Assembly (NCBI RefSeq): GCF_024734895.1
Contig: NZ_CP091430.1
Location: 2,622,501 to 2,686,500, forward strand
DNA length: 64,000 nucleotides
Direction: 5' to 3'
Origin: Paenibacillus spongiae
GTDB lineage: Bacteria; Bacillota; Bacilli; Paenibacillales; Paenibacillaceae
Of the stretch, positions 18,244-27,714 are shown in pieces. The first letter of the stretch is position 1. Every line of letters begins with the position of its first letter. The position numbers and the translations under genes were made by a program. A model generated the notes under the pieces. It was not told the DNA's origin, ran no database searches, and worked only from the letters and a program-made list of their open reading frames with translations.

Positions 18244-20346
18244 GTGCTGCATCGTGTTGAAATGACGCTCGGCGGCCGTCCGTTGATTTTGGAAACGGGC
18301 CGACTGGCCAAGCAAGCCAATGCGGCGGTTACCGTACGCTACGGTGAAACCGTCATCCTATGTACAGTCACGGCGTCCAACGAACCTAAAAATTTGGACT
18401 TTTTCCCGTTGACAGTGAACTATGAAGAGCGACTTTATGCAGTCGGCAAAATTCCGGGGGGCTTCATTAAACGTGAAGGCCGTCCGAGCGAGAAGGCGAT
18501 TTTGGCGAGCCGTCTGACGGACCGTCCGATCCGTCCGTTGTTTCCGGAAGGATTCCGCAATGAAGTACAGGTTGCCAATATCGTCATGAGCGTCGATCAG
18601 GATTGCCCGCCGGAAATCGCGGCTATGATCGGTACATCGGCGGCGCTTTCGATCTCCGATGTTCCATTCAACGGTCCAATCGGCGGCGTTATTATCGGCC
18701 GGATCGACGGAAAGTTCATTATTAACCCAACCGTCGAAGAAGAGGCCAAGACGGATATCTTCGTTACGGTTGCAGGTACGAGAGATGCCATCATGATGGT
18801 GGAAGCCGAGGCGAACGAGGTTTCCGAAGAGGTCATGCTGGAAGCGATCATGTACGGCCATGAAGAAATCAAGAAGATCGTTACGGTAATCGAAGAGCTG
18901 CAGCAAATCGCCGGCAAGCCCAAGATGGAAGTGCAGCTTCATGCGGTGGACAATGAAGTGGACAAGCAGGTGCGCGCCTATGCGGCGGATCGTCTTGTAG
19001 AAGCCGTACGCATCCATGAGAAGCATGCGCGTCAAGATGCGATCGATGCGGTGAATGCGGAAACGGTCGCTCACTTTGAAGTGGAATATGCGGAAACGCC
19101 GGAGCTTCTTGGCGATGTCAAAGAATCGCTCTATGATATCGTGAAAGAGGAAGTGCGCCGACTGATCACGCACGATAAAGTGCGTCCGGACGGACGGGGA
19201 TTAAGCGAGATCCGCCCGATCGAATGCGATGTGGCGCTGCTGCCTCGTACGCACGGATCCGGTCTATTTACGCGCGGCCAGACGCAAGCGCTCAGTATTT
19301 GTACGCTTGGTGCGCTTGGTGATGTGCAAATTTTGGACGGCATCGACCTGGAAGAAACGAAACGGTTCATGCACCATTACAATTTCCCGCCGTTCAGCGT
19401 TGGCGAAGCAAGACCGCTCCGTCCGCCGGGACGCCGCGAGATCGGTCATGGCGCATTGGGTGAGCGCGCGCTGGCGAAGGTCATTCCATCCGAAGCGGAA
19501 TTTCCGTACACGATTCGTCTCGTTTCCGAAGTATTGGAATCGAACGGCTCGACGAGCCAAGCGAGTATTTGCGCAAGCACGCTGGCGATGATGGATGCGG
19601 GCGTGCCGATTAAGGCGCCGGTTGCCGGCGTGGCGATGGGACTTATTAAAGATGGCAACCATGTATCGGTTCTGTCCGATATTCAAGGGATGGAAGATCA
19701 TCTTGGCGACATGGACTTTAAAGTAGCGGGTACGGCCGAAGGCGTAACAGCCATCCAAATGGATATCAAAATCGACGGCATCAGCCGCGAGATTCTGAGC
19801 GAAGCGCTGGAGCAGGCACGTGAAGGACGCATGCACATCCTCGGCAAAATGACGGAAGTCATGCAGGCGCCTCGGACAGCTTTATCGCCATATGCGCCTA
19901 AGATCGTGATCATGCAAATCAATCCGGACAAAATCCGTGACGTTATTGGCGCCGGCGGCAAGATCATCAATAAGATCATTGAAGAGACCGGAGTCAAAAT
20001 CGATATCGAGCAGGACGGCAAAGTATTCATCGCTTCCTCGAATCAAGAGGCGAACGAGCGTGCGAAGCAAATTATTGAAGGTATCGTACGCGAGGTCGTT
20101 GTCGGCGAGGTTTACCTCGGAACGGTCAAACGGATCGAGAAATTCGGCGCATTCGTTGAAATCCTTCCGAACAAAGACGGTCTGGTACACATCTCGCAAG
20201 TTTCCACTGAGCGGGTAGCCAAGATCGAGGATGTCCTCAAAATTGGCGATCAAATTACGGTAAAGGTTACCGAAATCGATCAGCAGGGCCGCATCAACCT
20301 CTCACGCAAAGCGGTATTGGCTGCGCAAGAGCCGGCCAAATCTTAA
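18244..20346 (+). CDS. pnp: Polyribonucleotide nucleotidyltransferase (PNPase)
   Basis: Phosphorolytic 3'-5' exoribonuclease in RNA decay. 700 residues, normal length. Two RNase PH domains: the first starts [20 protein letters not shown] and includes [20 protein letters not shown]; the second is catalytic, with [22 protein letters not shown] and GIDLEETK. The KH domain has [20 protein letters not shown] (about 560) and an S1 domain ends the protein ([21 protein letters not shown]). Start is GTG 18244 with GAGGAGGG upstream. Preceded by an unusual structured gap and followed by a terminator. Confidence 0.97.
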   Translation: MLHRVEMTLGGRPLILETGRLAKQANAAVTVRYGETVILCTVTASNEPKNLDFFPLTVNYEERLYAVGKIPGGFIKREGRPSEKAILASRLTDRPIRPLFPEGFRNEVQVANIVMSVDQDCPPEIAAMIGTSAALSISDVPFNGPIGGVIIGRIDGKFIINPTVEEEAKTDIFVTVAGTRDAIMMVEAEANEVSEEVMLEAIMYGHEEIKKIVTVIEELQQIAGKPKMEVQLHAVDNEVDKQVRAYAADRLVEAVRIHEKHARQDAIDAVNAETVAHFEVEYAETPELLGDVKESLYDIVKEEVRRLITHDKVRPDGRGLSEIRPIECDVALLPRTHGSGLFTRGQTQALSICTLGALGDVQILDGIDLEETKRFMHHYNFPPFSVGEARPLRPPGRREIGHGALGERALAKVIPSEAEFPYTIRLVSEVLESNGSTSQASICASTLAMMDAGVPIKAPVAGVAMGLIKDGNHVSVLSDIQGMEDHLGDMDFKVAGTAEGVTAIQMDIKIDGISREILSEALEQAREGRMHILGKMTEVMQAPRTALSPYAPKIVIMQINPDKIRDVIGAGGKIINKIIEETGVKIDIEQDGKVFIASSNQEANERAKQIIEGIVREVVVGEVYLGTVKRIEKFGAFVEILPNKDGLVHISQVSTERVAKIEDVLKIGDQITVKVTEIDQQGRINLSRKAVLAAQEPAKS

Positions 20347-20383
20347 GACGGAATGCTTCGGCATTTTCCAAAAAGGCAAGTAG

Positions 20384-20417
20384 AAAGAGCCAGATTTCAT
20401 CTGTCTCTTTTTGTTTT
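20384..20417 (+). terminator. Terminator after pnp
   Basis: AAAGAG-C-CAGAT (20384-20395), loop TTC, ATCTG-T-CTCTTT (20399-20410), followed by a T-rich run. A smaller UUCG-capped hairpin (AATGC/GCATT, 20352-20365) lies just upstream. Confidence 0.8.
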
Positions 20418-20589
20418 GTCTATCTCCGGCTGCGAAACGAACGGTGCTCCTACACAGAAACTTCTCGAAGGATGAATAATCCAGCCGCGAATTGCGAACG
20501 CTCAACTTCGAAGACCTTGGATGAGGTTTACCTCACATAATGTTGGCCGAGCCATAATATGATGAGAAGAAGAAGGGTGGGACGAAGCG

Positions 20590-21585
20590 ATGATGCTGAA
20601 GAAGGCGATTGTGATGACAGCAGTCATGGGAGCGCTGCTTCTTGCCGTTCAATTCAATGATGATTTATCGGCTTACGTAAGCGGCTTGAAATCTGGCAAG
20701 GCCATAAGCACGTTCGGGACAGCCTTCTTATCGGGGGATGAGGATCAAGCGCTCCGATTGAGGATCGAGGAAGAATCGGCGAAGCGGCGAATCGCGCCGA
20801 TCGATGCCCGGGTGGACCGGGTCTGGAAGGCGATTCCAGGATATAACGGGATCGAGGTCGATGTGAAGAAGACCTACCTGCATATGCGCAGCGAACCGGC
20901 CGATGCTCCAATCAAGTTCTTCTACAAGGAGATCCAGCCGAAGGTGGGGTTGGATGATCTCGGAATTGAGCCGATCTATAAAGGCAATCCCGAAAAGCCG
21001 ATGGTTGCGTTGATGATTAACGTGGCATGGGGGAACGAATTTTTGGAACCGATGCTCGAAACGCTCAAGAAAGAGAATGTCAAGGCCACTTTCTTCTTCG
21101 ACGGCTCTTGGCTGAAGAAGAATGCCGAAGCTGCCCGTCTCATCCAGTCGCATGGCCATGAACTGTCCAATCATGCCTACTCGCACCCGGATATGAGCAA
21201 GCTTGACCGAACCTCGGCTTATAATCAAATCGCGAAGACGGAGGCTTTGTTGAAATCTACGCTCGGCGTCTCGAACCGTTTCTTCGCGCCGCCTTCCGGC
21301 GCATTCAATCGCATGACGGTGGAGGTTGCGGCGGAACAGGGATTAAAGACCGTCCTGTGGACGCTGGATACGGTCGATTGGATGCACCCGTCTCCGGATT
21401 CGATCATACGCAAAATCAGAAATCGGGTCGAGCCGGGCACCCTCATTCTCATGCATCCAACCGATTCCGCAAGCGGGGCGCTGCCCGGGATGATCAAAGC
21501 CATTAAGCAAAAAGGGCTGGTGCTGGGCACTGTCAGCGAAACCTTATCTTCGGACCGTGTCAGGTTAGTTGAGGCGGGGCTATAA
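20590..21585 (+). CDS. ylxY: YlxY-like polysaccharide deacetylase homologue lacking the TFDDG motif
   Basis: 331 residues: an N-terminal hydrophobic signal or anchor (about 5-22) and a NodB-type carbohydrate esterase 4 domain. Several motifs are present: HAYSH (HxxxH type, about residue 199), WTLDTVDW and LILMHPTDS. However, motif 1, normally TFDDG with the catalytic base and a metal ligand, reads LMINVAWGN, and motif 3 lacks its usual Arg (FAPPSG). It is therefore probably non-catalytic or altered. In B. subtilis the gene at this place (after pnpA) is ylxY, linked to sporulation from memory. Likely exported to the cell or spore envelope. Confidence 0.85.
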   Translation: MMLKKAIVMTAVMGALLLAVQFNDDLSAYVSGLKSGKAISTFGTAFLSGDEDQALRLRIEEESAKRRIAPIDARVDRVWKAIPGYNGIEVDVKKTYLHMRSEPADAPIKFFYKEIQPKVGLDDLGIEPIYKGNPEKPMVALMINVAWGNEFLEPMLETLKKENVKATFFFDGSWLKKNAEAARLIQSHGHELSNHAYSHPDMSKLDRTSAYNQIAKTEALLKSTLGVSNRFFAPPSGAFNRMTVEVAAEQGLKTVLWTLDTVDWMHPSPDSIIRKIRNRVEPGTLILMHPTDSASGALPGMIKAIKQKGLVLGTVSETLSSDRVRLVEAGL

Positions 21586-21719
21586 TTTTGATATAGTGTT
21601 ATCATTGATTTTCAGCTCAAGCACGACATGGGAATCGAGCGCATGCTTTCGAAGCTAGTTTTCCGCTCTGAAGGGAAGCCGGTTTGAGATGATGCAGAAA
21701 ACTTTCAGGAGGAACTGCG

Positions 21720-22985
21720 GTGAATAATTATACCCTTAGCAATGGGCTTCGCGTCGTAGTCGAATATATTCCTACCTTCCGGTCGGTCGCGTTCGGTATT
21801 TGGGTAAAGACGGGATCGCGCAACGAAACGCCTGAGAACAACGGGATTTCACATTTTATCGAGCATATGCTCTTCAAAGGCACCGCGCGCCGATCGGCGA
21901 AGGATATCGCTGATTTATTCGACGGGATCGGCGGCAATGTGAACGCCTTTACGGCGAAGGAATATACGTGTTATTTTGCTAAAGTGCTGGATCAGCATTT
22001 GCCAATGGCCGTCGATGCCTTGGCCGATATGTTCTTCGAATCGCAATTCGACGCAGGCGAGCTCGGCAAGGAGAAGAATGTAATTCTGGAAGAAATCGCG
22101 ATGTATGACGATACGCCGGACGATAAAGTGCATGACGAGGCGTCGCGGGCTGCATACGGCGATCACTCGCTCGCTTATTCGATCCTTGGCTTGGAGGAGC
22201 GTCTGACGGCGATGACCAGCGATACGCTGCGGGGTTACATGGCGGATCATTATCGTATTGACAACACGGTTATCAGCGTTGCCGGCAACGTGGAAGAGAA
22301 GGCGCTGCTCGAGCTGCTGGAGCGTCACTTCGGCGGCTTCGCCAACACCGGAGCGGAACAGCCGGTTTCGGCTCCAGTCTTCAACGGGACTTATCTGTTC
22401 CATAAGAAAAAGACGGAGCAGAATCATATTTGCCTGTCGTTTCCGGGCTGCTCGATTGCGGATCCGCAGCTGTACGCGATGATACTGCTCAACAATGCGG
22501 TTGGGGGAGGCATGAGCTCAAGGCTGTTCCAGGAAATCCGCGAGAAGCGCGGTCTTGCCTATTCGGTCTATTCTTATCATACCTCTTATGCGGATAGCGG
22601 CTTGTTCACCATCTACGCCGGCACGGCTCCCAAGCAGACGAAAGACGTGCTCGACTTGACGATGGAGATGCTCCATGAACTATCGGCCAAGGGTCTGACG
22701 GAAGCCGAGCTGCATCGGGGGAAGGAGCAGCTGAAGGGAAGCCTCATTCTCAGCCTGGAGAGCACAAGCAGCCGCATGAACCGGCTCGGCAAGAACGAGC
22801 TGATGCTCGGGCGGCATTATACGCAGGATGAATTGCTGAACCGGATCGATAGCGTAACGATGACAGATATACAGGATGTCACCAAACGGATGCTGTCCGT
22901 GCCGTTCGCCGTGGCGATGGTCGGAAGCAACGATAAGGCAGCATCTACACTGGGGAGGGATAGCCTTGTATCAAGTAACCTTTAA
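21720..22985 (+). CDS. mlpA: M16-family zinc peptidase (MlpA / YmxG, processing-protease like)
   Basis: Insulinase-type peptidase, 421 residues. The inverted zinc motif HxxEH is [11 protein letters not shown] at about residues 46-56, with the distal Glu in [12 protein letters not shown] about 77 residues later. The C-terminal half has [24 protein letters not shown], the second M16 signature. Start is GTG 21720, seven bases after AGGAGGA. From memory, the B. subtilis orthologue affects expression of extracellular proteases. Its 3' end overlaps dut by 20 bases. Confidence 0.92.
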   Translation: MNNYTLSNGLRVVVEYIPTFRSVAFGIWVKTGSRNETPENNGISHFIEHMLFKGTARRSAKDIADLFDGIGGNVNAFTAKEYTCYFAKVLDQHLPMAVDALADMFFESQFDAGELGKEKNVILEEIAMYDDTPDDKVHDEASRAAYGDHSLAYSILGLEERLTAMTSDTLRGYMADHYRIDNTVISVAGNVEEKALLELLERHFGGFANTGAEQPVSAPVFNGTYLFHKKKTEQNHICLSFPGCSIADPQLYAMILLNNAVGGGMSSRLFQEIREKRGLAYSVYSYHTSYADSGLFTIYAGTAPKQTKDVLDLTMEMLHELSAKGLTEAELHRGKEQLKGSLILSLESTSSRMNRLGKNELMLGRHYTQDELLNRIDSVTMTDIQDVTKRMLSVPFAVAMVGSNDKAASTLGRDSLVSSNL

Positions 22986-23409
22986 ACGGCTTCCCGGCAA
23001 TGAAGACATTCAGCTGCCGCGCCGAATGTCCGAGCTTGCAGCGGGCTTCGACGTACATGCGGCCGTGAGCGAGCCCGTCCTGCTTGAGCCGGGAGAGCGG
23101 AAGCTTATTCCGACCGGCTTCGCTATGGCGATGCCTGCCGATCTGGAAGCCCAGATCCGGCCGCGCAGCGGGCTGGCATTCAAGCACGGCATTACTTGCT
23201 TGAATACGCCCGGAACGATCGACGCGGATTATCGGGGAGAAGTTAAGGTGCTGCTCGTCAACCTGGGTACCGAGGCATTCACGATCGAGCGCGGCGAACG
23301 CATTGCGCAGATGTTATTCCAGGTCGTACCGAAGGTAACGATCGAGGAAGTCGATGAATTACCGGAGACCGTTCGCGGTGCGGGCGGATTCGGCCATACA
23401 GGCGTATAG
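22966..23409 (+). CDS. dut: dUTP diphosphatase, trimeric type
   Basis: Hydrolyses dUTP to dUMP and pyrophosphate, keeping uracil out of DNA. 147 residues with all five motifs in order: [43 protein letters not shown] and [10 protein letters not shown]. Start TTG 22966, seven bases after GGGAGG, overlapping the end of mlpA. In B. subtilis this position is, from memory, taken by ymxH, so dut here is a lineage difference. Confidence 0.95.
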   Translation: MYQVTFKRLPGNEDIQLPRRMSELAAGFDVHAAVSEPVLLEPGERKLIPTGFAMAMPADLEAQIRPRSGLAFKHGITCLNTPGTIDADYRGEVKVLLVNLGTEAFTIERGERIAQMLFQVVPKVTIEEVDELPETVRGAGGFGHTGV

Positions 23410-23488
23410 AGCGCGATTGGGAACAAGCAGGTAAACAGCGGACTCAATTCTGTTATATAGAACGATAAATAGGTACAATGAATGGTGC

Positions 23489-23560
23489 AGGAAGAAGGTT
23501 GCCGCAAGGCTGCCCTTAATTCCTATACCGGCCCGGAGCGATGGCGCTCCGGGTTTTTTT
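23489..23560 (+). ncRNA. Candidate short structured RNA ending in a terminator
   Basis: AGGAA (23489-23493) pairs with TTCCT (23520-23524); inside it AAGG pairs with CCTT and GCC-GCAA-GGC forms a GNRA-capped tip. Seven bases later comes a perfect terminator. With the TACAAT at 23474 this could be an RNA of about 75 bases, but no matching -35 was found. It may instead be only the end of the dut transcript. Confidence 0.35.
23532..23560 (+). terminator. Strong terminator after dut
   Basis: CCCGGAGC (23532-23539), loop GATGGC, GCTCCGGG (23546-23553), seven T. It isolates dut from dpaA, which therefore needs its own promoter. Confidence 0.9.
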
Positions 23561-23587
23561 CATTGTGATCTTCCCGTGAAGAGAAGC

Positions 23588-23614
23588 ACCCATTGTGGGC
23601 GTTCGCATACTATG
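23588..23614 (+). promoter_or_regulatory. Candidate sigma-K promoter of dpaAB
   Basis: GCACC (AC at 23588-23589), 15-base spacer, CATACTATG (23606-23614), one base off the CATAnnnTA consensus. dpaAB (spoVFAB) is mother-cell sigma-K controlled in B. subtilis, so position and sequence agree. Confidence 0.45.
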
Positions 23615-23699
23615 GTCTATATCCAAGTGCGCAGACTGACAGCCGGGGATAGCGGTGTAATGCCGTTAACGGTTGCAGTGGGAAAGGAGTGGTTCCCCG

Positions 23700-24599
23700 A
23701 TGCTAACGGGGGTTCAGGTCGTGCTGCTCGGCGGAGACGCACGCCAGCTCGAGGTCATTCGCAAGCTGACCGAGCTAGACGCTTCTGTGACGATAGCCGG
23801 CTTCGACCAGCTGCATACACCGCTCGACGGTGCTGTGCGGGCAGATATGAACGTAGAGCTGATGAAGACAGCGGACGCTGTTATATTACCTGCTGTCGGG
23901 ACGGATGATGACGGCCGGATCATGACGGTATTCAGCGACCAGGAGCTCATCCTGTCGGAGGAGCTTTTCGAGGTGCTGCCTAAGCATTGTATCATTTATG
24001 CAGGCATGGCGAAGACCTATTTACGCGATTTGTGCAGCAAGCATATGATCCGTCTCGTCGAGCTGTTCGATCGGGATGACGTGGCCATTTATAATTCAAT
24101 CCCGACCGCAGAAGGCGCGGTTATGATGGCGATTCAGAACACCGATATTACGATTCATGGCTCTTCCTGCATGGTCCTGGGACTTGGACGGACGGGGCTC
24201 ACGCTGGCCCGGACGCTTCAAGGGCTCGGTGCCAAGGTCAAGGTGGGAGTCAGGCGCGAGGAGCACTATGCAAGGGCGTACGAAATGGGGTTTGAGCCCT
24301 TCTATATCAAGGAACTCTTGCAGAATGTGGGGAATATTGACTTGCTTTTTAATACAATTCCGACTATGATAGTCACAGCGCAAATTATTGCAAATTTGCC
24401 CTCTCGAGCGGTCATTATCGACCTTGCTTCCAAGCCTGGCGGAACGGATTTCCGCTTCGCAGAGAAGCGGGGTATTAAAGCTTTGCTCGCCCCGGGTCTC
24501 CCAGGAATCGTCGCACCCAAAACCGCTGGACGCATCATTGCGGATTGTTTAAGCCGATTGATTAAGGAAGAGACCAGTAAGCGGGGGAATGAGCAATGA
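23700..24599 (+). CDS. dpaA: Dipicolinate synthase subunit A
   Basis: With DpaB it converts the dihydrodipicolinate precursor made by DapA into dipicolinic acid in the mother cell late in sporulation. 299 residues from ATG 23700, which gives the family start MLTG. Conserved blocks: GGDARQLEVIRKLTE, LFDRDDVAIYNSIPTAEGA, then a Rossmann NAD(P)-binding motif VLGLGRTGLTLARTLQGLGA (about 153-172) and KALLAPGLPGIVAPKTAG. Overlaps dpaB by 4 bases. It heads a dpaAB-asd-dapG-dapA cluster that supplies its own substrate. Confidence 0.96.
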   Translation: MLTGVQVVLLGGDARQLEVIRKLTELDASVTIAGFDQLHTPLDGAVRADMNVELMKTADAVILPAVGTDDDGRIMTVFSDQELILSEELFEVLPKHCIIYAGMAKTYLRDLCSKHMIRLVELFDRDDVAIYNSIPTAEGAVMMAIQNTDITIHGSSCMVLGLGRTGLTLARTLQGLGAKVKVGVRREEHYARAYEMGFEPFYIKELLQNVGNIDLLFNTIPTMIVTAQIIANLPSRAVIIDLASKPGGTDFRFAEKRGIKALLAPGLPGIVAPKTAGRIIADCLSRLIKEETSKRGNEQ

Positions 24600-25189
24600 A
24601 ATGGCAAGGTAAAACGGTCGGTTACGCGCTGTCCGGATCTCACTGCACCTTTGCGGAGGTAATGCCGGTCATCAAGCGCTTTGTAGATGAGGGAGCCAAC
24701 GTGGTGCCTATCGCCAGCCAAACCTTAATGACGACGGATACAAGATTCGGAACGTCGGAAGATTGGCAGCGGCAGCTGAAGTCCATCACGGGCAACGAGT
24801 TGATTTCGACAATTGTAGAAGCAGAGCCTCTGGGCCCTTCGAAGCTGCTGGATGTCCTGGTCATAGCGCCCTGTACGGGCAATACGACAAGCAAGCTGGC
24901 GAATGCCATGACGGACAGTGCGGTATTGATGGCGGCCAAGGCGCAGATGCGCAATCAGCGTCCGCTTGTGCTGGCGATTTCGACGAATGACGGATTGGGC
25001 TTGAACGCGGCTAATATCGCCAAGCTGCTCGTCTGCAAGAACGTCTATTTCGTTCCATTCGGCCAAGATAATCCACTGCAGAAGCCCAATTCGCTTGTCG
25101 CGAAGATGGATCTTGTGCCGGAGGCTTGCGAAGCGGCCTTGAAAGGTCAGCAGCTGCAGCCGCTTCTTATTGAGCGCACTCAATCATAA
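24596..25189 (+). CDS. dpaB: Dipicolinate synthase subunit B
   Basis: Flavoprotein-type second subunit of dipicolinate synthase. 197 residues; family blocks are GYALSGSHCTFAEVMPVIKRF at the start, VIAPCTGNTTSKLANAMTDS (about 88-107) and CKNVYFVPFGQDNPLQKPNS. The ATG overlaps the dpaA stop (ATGA). Needed for spore dipicolinic acid, hence for core dehydration and heat resistance. Confidence 0.96.
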   Translation: MKWQGKTVGYALSGSHCTFAEVMPVIKRFVDEGANVVPIASQTLMTTDTRFGTSEDWQRQLKSITGNELISTIVEAEPLGPSKLLDVLVIAPCTGNTTSKLANAMTDSAVLMAAKAQMRNQRPLVLAISTNDGLGLNAANIAKLLVCKNVYFVPFGQDNPLQKPNSLVAKMDLVPEACEAALKGQQLQPLLIERTQS

Positions 25190-25270
25190 CGAACAAACAA
25201 ATAGCTGTACTCTAAGTATGCAATTGGAGCAATCCTTGACATAAGTTTCATTTTGAGGGGAGACGACGAC

Positions 25271-26311
25271 ATGTCGAATCAGAAATTGTTTAACGTCGCG
25301 GTTGTAGGCGCGACAGGCGCAGTAGGGGAACAAATTATCGGTCTGCTCGAGAAACGGAACTTTCCGATCGGCGAGCTGAAGCTGCTTTCGTCCGCTCGCT
25401 CAGCCGGTACGAAGATCATGTTTAAGGGTCAAGAACATACAGTGGAGGAAGCGACTCCAGACAGCTTCAACGGAATTGAGATCGCGCTGTTCAGCGCAGG
25501 CGGGGACGTAACCAAATCGCTTGCTCCTCATGCCATCGAACGCGGCGCGGTTTGTATCGATAATACGAATGCATACCGTATGGATCCGAATACGCCGCTT
25601 GTGGTGCCGGAAGTAAACATTGACAAAGTGAGCGAGCATAATGGGCTTATTGCCAATCCGAACTGCTCCACGATTCAAATGGTTGCGGCGCTGAAGCCGC
25701 TTCAAGACCGTTACGGCATCGCGCGTATTATCGTGTCGACCTATCAAGCGGTTTCCGGCGCGGGCAGCCGTGCAATTGACGAGATGCTGCGCCAAACCCG
25801 CGAATCGCTCTCCGGGAATGATCTGAACCCGGATATTTTACCGGTAGGCTCGCTGCCCGTCAAACATCAAATTGCGTTCAATGCGATTCCGCAAATCGAC
25901 AAGTTCACCGATAACGGATATACGCTGGAAGAGATGAAGATGGTTCGCGAAACGAAGAAAATCATGGGCGATGAATCGATTGACGTCACGGCTACCTGCG
26001 TACGCATTCCGGTCGTTTACGGCCATTCGGAGTCTGTCTATGTAGAATTGAAAAATGATTACGACCTGGAAGACGTCAAGAATCTGCTGTCGGACGCACC
26101 GGGTATCACGCTAGTCGACGACCCGGCGAACCAGTTGTATCCGCTGGCTACCGAAGCCGCTGGAAAGCCGGATGTATTCGTCGGACGACTGCGTCGCGAC
26201 CTCGGATCGGATCGAGGCTTGAACATGTGGATCGTTTCGGACAATCTGCTTAAAGGCGCAGCGTGGAACGCTGTCCAGATCGCGGAATACATCGCACTTC
26301 AGAAGAAGTAA
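25271..26311 (+). CDS. asd: Aspartate-semialdehyde dehydrogenase
   Basis: Reduces aspartyl phosphate to aspartate semialdehyde with NADPH, second step of the lysine, methionine, threonine and diaminopimelate pathway. 346 residues from ATG 25271 after GAGGGGAG. NADP loop VVGATGAVGEQ at the N-terminus, active-site Cys in NPNCSTIQMV (about residue 129), and HxxR-type later motif RIPVVYGHSESV. Lies between dpaB and dapG; the three may be read together. Confidence 0.96.
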   Translation: MSNQKLFNVAVVGATGAVGEQIIGLLEKRNFPIGELKLLSSARSAGTKIMFKGQEHTVEEATPDSFNGIEIALFSAGGDVTKSLAPHAIERGAVCIDNTNAYRMDPNTPLVVPEVNIDKVSEHNGLIANPNCSTIQMVAALKPLQDRYGIARIIVSTYQAVSGAGSRAIDEMLRQTRESLSGNDLNPDILPVGSLPVKHQIAFNAIPQIDKFTDNGYTLEEMKMVRETKKIMGDESIDVTATCVRIPVVYGHSESVYVELKNDYDLEDVKNLLSDAPGITLVDDPANQLYPLATEAAGKPDVFVGRLRRDLGSDRGLNMWIVSDNLLKGAAWNAVQIAEYIALQKK

Positions 26312-26382
26312 CATTTTAGCAGCAGGGTTGTCAGGGCGATAACGGTTCGGCATTGTCTTTCGGTCGAATACGGAGGTTAATC

Positions 26383-27597
26383 ATGCCCATCCTCGTTCAA
26401 AAGTTTGGCGGGACTTCATTGTCAACCGAACAATCGCGACAGTATGTGCTAAGGCACATCGAGAGAGAACGGCAGCGGCACTATCAATTGGTCGTTGTCG
26501 TTTCGGCGATGGGGAGACAAGGTGATCCGTATGCTACGGACACGCTACTGACGCTTGTCCGCGAGAACGGGGGCTCGCTTCCCCCGAGGGAGCGGGACCT
26601 GCTGCTTGGCTGCGGAGAAATTATATCCGCGGCCACTTTGTGCAGCATGCTTCAATCGAATTCGATACCGTCAGTCGTTCTGACCGGCGGCGGAGCGGGA
26701 ATCGTAACGGATAACCAATTCGGGCGTGCGCGCATATTGGAAATCCGGACGGAGAAGATGCTTCGCCATTTGCAGGAAGAGATGGTTGTCATCGTAACCG
26801 GATTTCAAGGTATGACCGAATCCGGCGACATGACGACGCTCGGCCGAGGCGGCAGCGATACGTCGGCGACAGCGCTTGGAGCTGCTCTGCGGGCAGAGCG
26901 CGTCGATATATATACCGACGTCAACGGTATTCTGACTGCAGATCCGCGTATCGTACAGGATGCCAGACCTTTGTCGGTAGTGGGTTACGCAGAGATATGC
27001 AACATGGCGCGGCAAGGCGCGAAGGTCATCCATCCGCGGGCTGTAGAAATTGCTCAGCAGGCGCGGATTCCGCTCCGCGTCCGGTCCACGTTCTCCGATG
27101 ATGAGGGGACGCTGGTTACGGATATTTCAAGCCCGGCTCAAGTGGCGGCGGTCAAGGATCGGTTAGTGACCGGAGTTGCTCACGTCAGCGGGGTAACTCA
27201 AATTACGGTACATGCGCGTGAAGGAAACACGGACGTTCAGCTGCAAGTGTTTCAAGCGATGGCGCGTCATCATATAAGCGTCGATTTCATTAATGTTACG
27301 CCGGGAGGAGCGGTATACACCGTCTTCGACCACGATGCCGTTCAGGCGGTCGCCGTATTGAAACAACTCGGATATGAGCCGGTCGCTGTCGGCAGCTGTG
27401 CGAAAGTATCCGTCATCGGCGGGGGAATGAACGGCGTGCCGGGTATTATGGCCCGTATCGTGGAGGCGTTAACGGAGCAGGGAATACCGATCCTCCAATC
27501 GGCGGACTCGAACACCACGATTTGGGTGCTTGTGCGTGAGGCGGATATGGCCGGCGCTCTTCGAGCGCTGCACGCAAAGTTTTCTCTTCATGAATAG
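26383..27597 (+). CDS. dapG: Aspartate kinase (DapG type)
   Basis: Phosphorylates aspartate, the entry step to diaminopimelate. 404 residues from ATG 26383, seven bases after CGGAGG. Kinase motif KFGGTSL near residue 6, then TLGRGGSDTSATALGAAL and YTDVNGILTADPR. Two ACT domains follow at the C-terminus (about 260-400), fitting feedback control; the B. subtilis enzyme at this locus is regulated by diaminopimelate. Cluster position favours that isozyme. Confidence 0.93.
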   Translation: MPILVQKFGGTSLSTEQSRQYVLRHIERERQRHYQLVVVVSAMGRQGDPYATDTLLTLVRENGGSLPPRERDLLLGCGEIISAATLCSMLQSNSIPSVVLTGGGAGIVTDNQFGRARILEIRTEKMLRHLQEEMVVIVTGFQGMTESGDMTTLGRGGSDTSATALGAALRAERVDIYTDVNGILTADPRIVQDARPLSVVGYAEICNMARQGAKVIHPRAVEIAQQARIPLRVRSTFSDDEGTLVTDISSPAQVAAVKDRLVTGVAHVSGVTQITVHAREGNTDVQLQVFQAMARHHISVDFINVTPGGAVYTVFDHDAVQAVAVLKQLGYEPVAVGSCAKVSVIGGGMNGVPGIMARIVEALTEQGIPILQSADSNTTIWVLVREADMAGALRALHAKFSLHE

Positions 27598-27714
27598 GAA
27601 TGACGGCATAAGCGAGGATAGGCAGCTTATCGCAGCTATCGGTTCTAAGCTACGACAATGGACGCGCGATAAATACGGCAACTAAAGGGTTGCAGTGTAA
27701 TAGGAGGAGCCAAT

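Larger units (their letters stand above)
23410..23699 (+). other. 290-base gap between dut and dpaA
   Basis: No gene of convincing length. Contents in order: a possible -10 TACAAT (23474-23479), a nested hairpin (23489-23524), a strong terminator (23532-23560), a candidate sigma-K promoter (23588-23614) and the dpaA ribosome site GGAAAGGAGTGG (23681-23692). Confidence 0.7.

Noticed and set aside
25190..25270. Possible lysine riboswitch before asd or dapG
   Set aside because: The gaps before asd (81 bases), dapG (71) and dapA (117) are too short for the lysine riboswitch and show no L-box motifs.
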